Source of the DNA: Isoetes engelmannii
Taxonomy: Eukaryota > Streptophyta > Lycopodiopsida > Isoetales > Isoetaceae
Assembly (NCBI GenBank): GCA_011763485.2
Contig: JAANSK020266826.1
Coordinates: 1-21,595, forward strand
Length of the DNA stretch: 21,595 bases
Reading direction: 5' to 3'
The notes beneath the pieces were generated by a model, which was not told the DNA's origin, searched no databases, and saw only the letters and a program-made list of their open reading frames with translations. Both the position numbers and the translations under genes were made by a program. Every line of letters begins with the position of its first letter. The first letter of the stretch is position 1. Of this stretch, positions 18,962 through 21,595 are shown piece by piece.

Positions 18962-21263
18962 TCATAGTTTAGAGCTAATACGTTGATTGGAGTCCTCCAA
19001 GACTATCATTACCTTCCCTACTGCACCTCTCTCAAATATTTTCGCAAATGCAGAATTTGCCTGCTCAAAAATATGCTTCAGACTCACATGCCAAAATTCA
19101 AAACAGAGTTTGTTTATTGTTAACACTAAAGGAATGAAAGTAAAGCACAGCATGAACAAGGTGACAAGACACCTTCCAGTAAACCACAAGCCAAATGATC
19201 TACAGGTCTTGGGCACATGTAGACTTCCGAAGTGAAAAATCGGAAGACTTAAACATTACTAAAACTCAGCATCTGATATAACTTGTAATCAAAAGGAGCC
19301 AAAGGTTCGTACTGTTGGTGGATCTGAATATACCAGATTTAGTTTACGTGCCAACTTATTTTGCTACATGTTTAAGTCTGGATAGCTATGTATTCGGCAT
19401 CAATGTTTCACACGATCAAATACGGGAAAAGAAAGAATCTGATTCATGATTGTTAAAAAGCTGAATACAGGGAGTGCAAAGCAATTCAATGTCTGCAGCC
19501 GGCCAGAAGTACACAGAGTGGGAGGCTAAACGTGTTTGATCAAATAAAAAATGACGAATTCAACATTGACAGTTATATCACGTGCAAACTGGAATAGGGT
19601 TCAATACTTGAAACGACTTAAGAATGTCAAACATCAGGTTCTTGTTTTTGCATGGGGAATCTTGACTCATTAACAAGAGCTACTGAATCCAACAAAATAA
19701 AATACAGAACATATCAAAGATCAAAGCAATCACAACCTCTGGATATGAAAGAAGCATTTTACGCACCTGTGAAAGAGGGAACACGTGTGATACGTGAACA
19801 TCAAGGTATCCATTTGCCAGCCACGCAAAAAGTTGCTTAAAAGACTTCTCAATGGCCTCTGGCTGATGTCGCTTGTAACTTCCCCACCATAATCCATGAA
19901 CTGTCCAGTTCTGTTAAAGAATCATAATGCTCAGACTTGAAAACAAGCATGATTAACCGAGAAAATTTAGCTCTAAGCTAGAGGCAAAACTAACCTTGAC
20001 AAGGATAATATTTGCAGGTATGGTTGGAATCTCTCCACTAGCGAAACCAACTATTATGATCTTGGCTCCCCAATTCAAAAGCTTTAAAGCCTCCTTAGTA
20101 GGCTTGCCCCCAACAGGGTCATAAAGGACATCTATTCCTTTCAAATTTTTAGACTTCAGAAATGATTGTATAGACTTGCTGAGACTGCCAGAACTTGTAT
20201 CGACAACAAAGTCTACACCCATCGACCTCAGCAACTTGGTCTTTTCCTCCCCTCTGAACCCAAAAGTAACGTTACTATGTTGTCAATACCCGTATATTAA
20301 AGAAAACTACAACTAAAAACTGCTTCGCTTCACCTTCAAAATAATTACACAAATCTCAATCCCCTATGATAAATCAAGAGAATTGCAACTGGAAAACTGC
20401 CTCCACTTCACCTGGCTGCAGCAATCACAACTGCCCCACAGAGTTTCCCTATCTGCACCGCTGCAAGGCCTACACCACCAGCAGCTCCCAGGACCAGCAA
20501 AACCTAACATAGATAACATAACACCTTCTTAATACATGATATGTTCCAGCTCAAGTAGCACTTACTTTTGTATGCTCTATTATATTCGACGCATTCTTTT
20601 ACAAGGAGTATGTATAGGATTGCTTTGTCTGATATTCAGACATGACCTATGGGACACAAATTTTACCTGTCCTGGTTGCAGATCTGCTCGATGCACCAGT
20701 CCTAAGTGGGATGTACCAAAGGCAATTGGTATTCCTGCTGCAGCCACCATGTCACATGTTGGAGGAACAACATAGCTGCCATAATTCAAAATGAGAGTGA
20801 AGAATAATTAACATTACTCGCAAGAATAAGCTTCACTTTGCAAGAACCAAGTTATCTACTCAGGCTTTGACAGAACAGCTCCCAAAATTGATACTTAAAA
20901 ACCCCTAATGCAAACTTACACATTTTGATCTTCAGCAATGACCTCCTCTGCATAGGCGCCAACATCTACGGATCCACAAACAAAATCTCCGACCTTCACC
21001 TTTGTTACAAGCTTACCAACCTCAATGACCACTCCAGAGAAATCTCCACCAGGTACAAATGGCAGGGGAGGCTTGTCTTGGTACTTGCCCATGACTGCCA
21101 ATCCTATTGCAAAATTAATACTTACTGCCTTCACCTTAACCCTCACATCATGTGCGGAAGAAAGGGCAGGCCAAGGCTCAGAATCTGAGACATACAGAGG
21201 CGCAGAAGCATCAGACAGGGGAAGTGTTGGATCACCCAGACTCCTGCAAACCAGCGCCCTCAT
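18962..21263 (-). CDS. Zinc-free quinone oxidoreductase-like MDR protein, peroxisomal
   Basis: The closest recognised relative is Arabidopsis At3g56460, annotated as a GroES-like zinc-binding dehydrogenase family protein. Six exons on the - strand with GT-AG introns: 21263-20920, 20775-20667, 20503-20412, 20253-19995, 19910-19767 and 19060-18962. They give 348 residues, the same length as I recall for Arabidopsis. The GroES-like N-terminal half (about 1-115) has PGGDFSG (71-77) in place of the GHE zinc motif. The Rossmann half carries GAAGGVGLAAVQIGK (157-171), YDPVGGK (226-232) and VHGLWWGSY. The protein should reduce quinone-like or enone substrates with NAD(P)H, but its substrate is unknown. 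It ends SSKL, a type 1 peroxisomal signal. The ATG at 21263 (MRALVC) matches the Arabidopsis start. An upstream in-frame extension begins with GTG and is rejected. Introns are 144, 163, 158, 84 and 706 nt. No break was seen. Confidence 0.93.
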
Positions 21264-21330
21264 CTCTCTTGCACAGGTTTTCCTGAGAAATGCCACCTAT
21301 AATTGGTTTCGAATCAACTAGGGCATTTTC

Positions 21331-21340
21331 TTATATATAC
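21331..21340 (-). promoter_or_regulatory. Candidate TATA box of the oxidoreductase gene
   Basis: The - strand reads GTATATATAA about 70 nt upstream of the ATG at 21263. A transcription start 25-35 nt further on would leave a 5' UTR of about 40 nt. This is sequence match and position only. Confidence 0.45.
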
Positions 21341-21595
21341 GTGTCGTTATGCAACATTATACAAGAAACTTTCTTCAAGTTGGTTCTCCGTTTCGGTGTG
21401 TTTTTTCCCGAAATTGCCTAACTCCACTATTGCATATATATGTTTTTAACTAAGATCGTTCAGCAACACTGTTTCAATGATGTTGACATTTGATCATAGG
21501 GACTTCAAAATGAACTTATTTTTTTTTTTTGAAGAACGACAATTTTGTATTAACTGGAAAACTAGTACACTGGGACGTCAAGGTAGGTGGAGGTA
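21341..21595. other. Upstream flank to window end
   Basis: No gene recognised. A T-run at 21519-21531 followed by unrelated sequence to the edge could be the A-tail of a - strand retroposon that continues beyond the window, but no family can be named. Confidence 0.35.

Noticed and set aside
21264-21296. An 11-residue N-terminal extension of the oxidoreductase
   Set aside because: The first codon of the extension is GTG, not ATG. The ATG at 21261-21263 matches the start of the known homologue.

Overview
The window is nuclear DNA of a land plant. The evidence is two conserved genes with GT-AG introns, a plant PLS-type pentatricopeptide-repeat (PPR) pseudogene, and many plant-style LINE remnants of the zf-RVT type. 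The clade cannot be fixed from sequence alone. The LINE-heavy background and the style of the PPR fossil would suit a fern or other seed-free plant, but that is inference.

Only two host genes look functional. On the + strand (3381-5051), seven exons encode a complete 364-residue catalytic subunit of mitochondrial NAD-dependent isocitrate dehydrogenase. On the - strand (18962-21263), six exons encode a complete 348-residue zinc-free quinone-oxidoreductase-like MDR enzyme ending in Ser-Lys-Leu, a peroxisomal signal. They lie 14 kb apart in convergent orientation and share no evident pathway beyond nicotinamide-cofactor redox chemistry.

The rest is intergenic and repeat-rich. From left to right: a 19-20 bp minisatellite (59-176); a purine-only tract (990-1385) abutting a reversed LINE 3' end (1366-1790); a second LINE 3' end (2060-2200); a tRNA-derived SINE on the - strand whose tail is a long GATA/TATC microsatellite (2620-2890); the isocitrate dehydrogenase gene; a short LINE tail (5640-5760); a structured GC-rich block (6700-6965) joined to a long LINE reverse-transcriptase C-terminus (6985-8150); a pair of direct repeats around another piece of the same LINE (8157-8672); a third LINE family (10600-11629); the PPR pseudogene (12650-13990); a cluster of palindromes with a 170-nt foldback (14038-14316); another LINE 3' half (14540-15321); a LINE ORF1/endonuclease fragment (16820-17520); a palindromic repeat cluster (17928-18350); and the oxidoreductase gene.

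The most unusual signals are the TAACGCC/GGCGTTA palindrome array with its foldback, and a hairpin that recurs with paired base changes at the 3' ends of several different LINEs. No CRISPR array, tRNA, rRNA, LTR retrotransposon or intact transposase was recognised.
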